The position numbers and the translations under genes were made by a program. From Rhizophagus irregularis (Eukaryota; Glomeromycota; Glomeromycetes; Glomerales; Glomeraceae): DNA of 64,000 nt. The notes under the pieces are model-generated. The model was not told where the DNA came from. It saw nothing but the letters and a program-made list of their open reading frames with translations, and searched no databases. The stretch spans positions 310,001 to 374,000 of the forward strand of contig NC_089455.1 in the NCBI RefSeq assembly GCF_026210795.1. Direction: 5' to 3'. This document shows positions 63,355 through 64,000 of this stretch, in pieces; positions within the stretch are counted from its first letter, which is position 1, and the number at the start of each line of letters is the position of its first letter.

Positions 63355-64000
63355 ATGAAGGTATTTAAATTGGTTGCCATTTTAGTCTGCAAATGACAAA
63401 ATTATCGCTTTGGTTCAACAATTACAAAGTGCTGCAGACTCTTTAAACACCATCGTGGACCCTGAATCAGCTCGAGGCTCCAGTTTCATTTCCGATGGTA
63501 AATAAGACTCTTGCTAATTCCGTTAAGGTTAAAGGTTAACTAATTTCTATATGTTAAAAAAAAAATAGGTTCGTCAATATTAAGTTCTTCAATTGATCTA
63601 CCAAATGGTGGTCTCTATGCTACAAACGGAATTCAATATCCTGATACAGACACTACAGAGATGAATATGCATAAAAAGAAGTCTATTAATTCGGTAATAT
63701 AATCCTTTTTAAGAATTTTTATGCGTTCATTCATTCAATCTGAATTTTAATAGTTGACCGCTTACCGGAATGAACCAAAAGACTTGATCCCAATCAATGA
63801 GCAAGAAGATCCAGAATCTTTAATTTCCGCATCAAATTCGCATAAACTGTGAGTTAATGCTCAACGTATACATCTTTAACTTCTTTGCTTAATGTCCTTT
63901 CTCCTTTATCTTTTGAAGCGAGCAAGACGGAGATGAATATCTGTCAGAAAAAGCTGAAAGAGTTCAGGCAAAGATTCCTCAAGAGGAGCAGCAGAGGGAT
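62805..64000 (+). CDS. Shugoshin-like centromere protection protein (5' part)
   Basis: Exons: 62805-62937, 63089-63282, 63386-63497, 63569-63693, 63754-63848 and 63919 to beyond the window edge, all phase-compatible. The N-terminus (YFTLQQKLENIDESLKEIVL, then SYIFYYNRSNTSYALRLRES) runs into a coiled coil, EIKNKQLQSENIGLRVTVAQ and LRAKVEKLRCQRAKTNDNFK. This fits the shugoshin N-terminal domain: a basic/aromatic lead, the 'NR.NTS..LRLRE.E' core, and a coiled coil that dimerises and recruits PP2A-B56. Shugoshin protects centromeric cohesin until anaphase. The following 130 residues are acidic and Ser-rich, as in the disordered middle of the family. The C-terminal basic box lies outside the window. 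An in-frame ATG at 62772 would add 11 residues; I prefer 62805, where MSHSSYSFK starts the polar region. The last base seen is inside exon 6. Confidence 0.8.
63321..63355. repeat. (TA)n microsatellite in shugoshin intron 2
   Basis: An almost pure TA run of about 33 bp within the intron 63283-63385, with a preceding (TGAA)3. Confidence 0.95.

Noticed and set aside
63321-63355. Functional palindrome
   Set aside because: Simple TA microsatellite within an intron.

Overview
The window is AT-rich eukaryotic DNA with short spliceosomal introns. The gene content suggests an arbuscular mycorrhizal fungus of the Rhizophagus/Glomeromycotina type (inference). It has a BTB-BACK-TLDc protein, a MATA-HMG box protein, an N-terminally extended ion-channel protein, SAM-domain and 'HGD' kinase relics, hAT and MULE-like elements, and intron-rich housekeeping genes.

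Layout. 1-8439 is gene-poor: a tRNA-derived SINE-like element (2330-2625) and a complete but internally deleted hAT element with 8-bp target duplications (4494-5752). Then come a BTB-BACK-TLDc gene (8440-9949, minus) and a small three-exon gene with a mitochondrial-type presequence (11855-12307, plus). A broken kinase/serine-protease-like fusion gene (13422-16573, plus) is split by a MULE-like MITE that itself carries a foldback element. A sister MITE lies at 17550-18344. 18354-27212 holds only relics, a 75-bp tandem repeat, a poly(A)-tailed retroposon with 15-bp target duplications, and a small hAT-like MITE.

The dense core is 27213-47177: a seven-exon ion-channel-family gene (minus) with a decayed copy upstream, a CaM-kinase-like gene (minus) divergent from CCT5 (plus), eRF3/SUP35 (minus) convergent with CCT5, a frameshifted coiled-coil pseudogene (plus), and a 16-exon peroxisomal acyl-CoA oxidase (minus). 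Exon boundaries were worked out by hand. In every multi-exon model the exon lengths keep frame to the stop, and two introns use GC-AG borders.

47178-58648 is repeat territory: foldback elements, a Tigger-like 161-bp MITE with TA duplications, minisatellites, eroded coding relics, and a striking GC-rich array of five hairpins (56306-56552). The hairpins have different self-complementary stems but share a 16-bp core. The right end has a MATA-HMG gene (58649-59179, plus), a SAM-domain pseudogene (60641-61330) and the 5' part of a shugoshin-like gene (62805 to the window edge, plus).

The intact genes cover protein folding (CCT5), translation termination (eRF3), peroxisomal beta-oxidation (acyl-CoA oxidase), Ca2+ signalling (CaM kinase, channel), chromosome cohesion (shugoshin) and mating-type-like transcription (MATA-HMG). 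They do not form one pathway.
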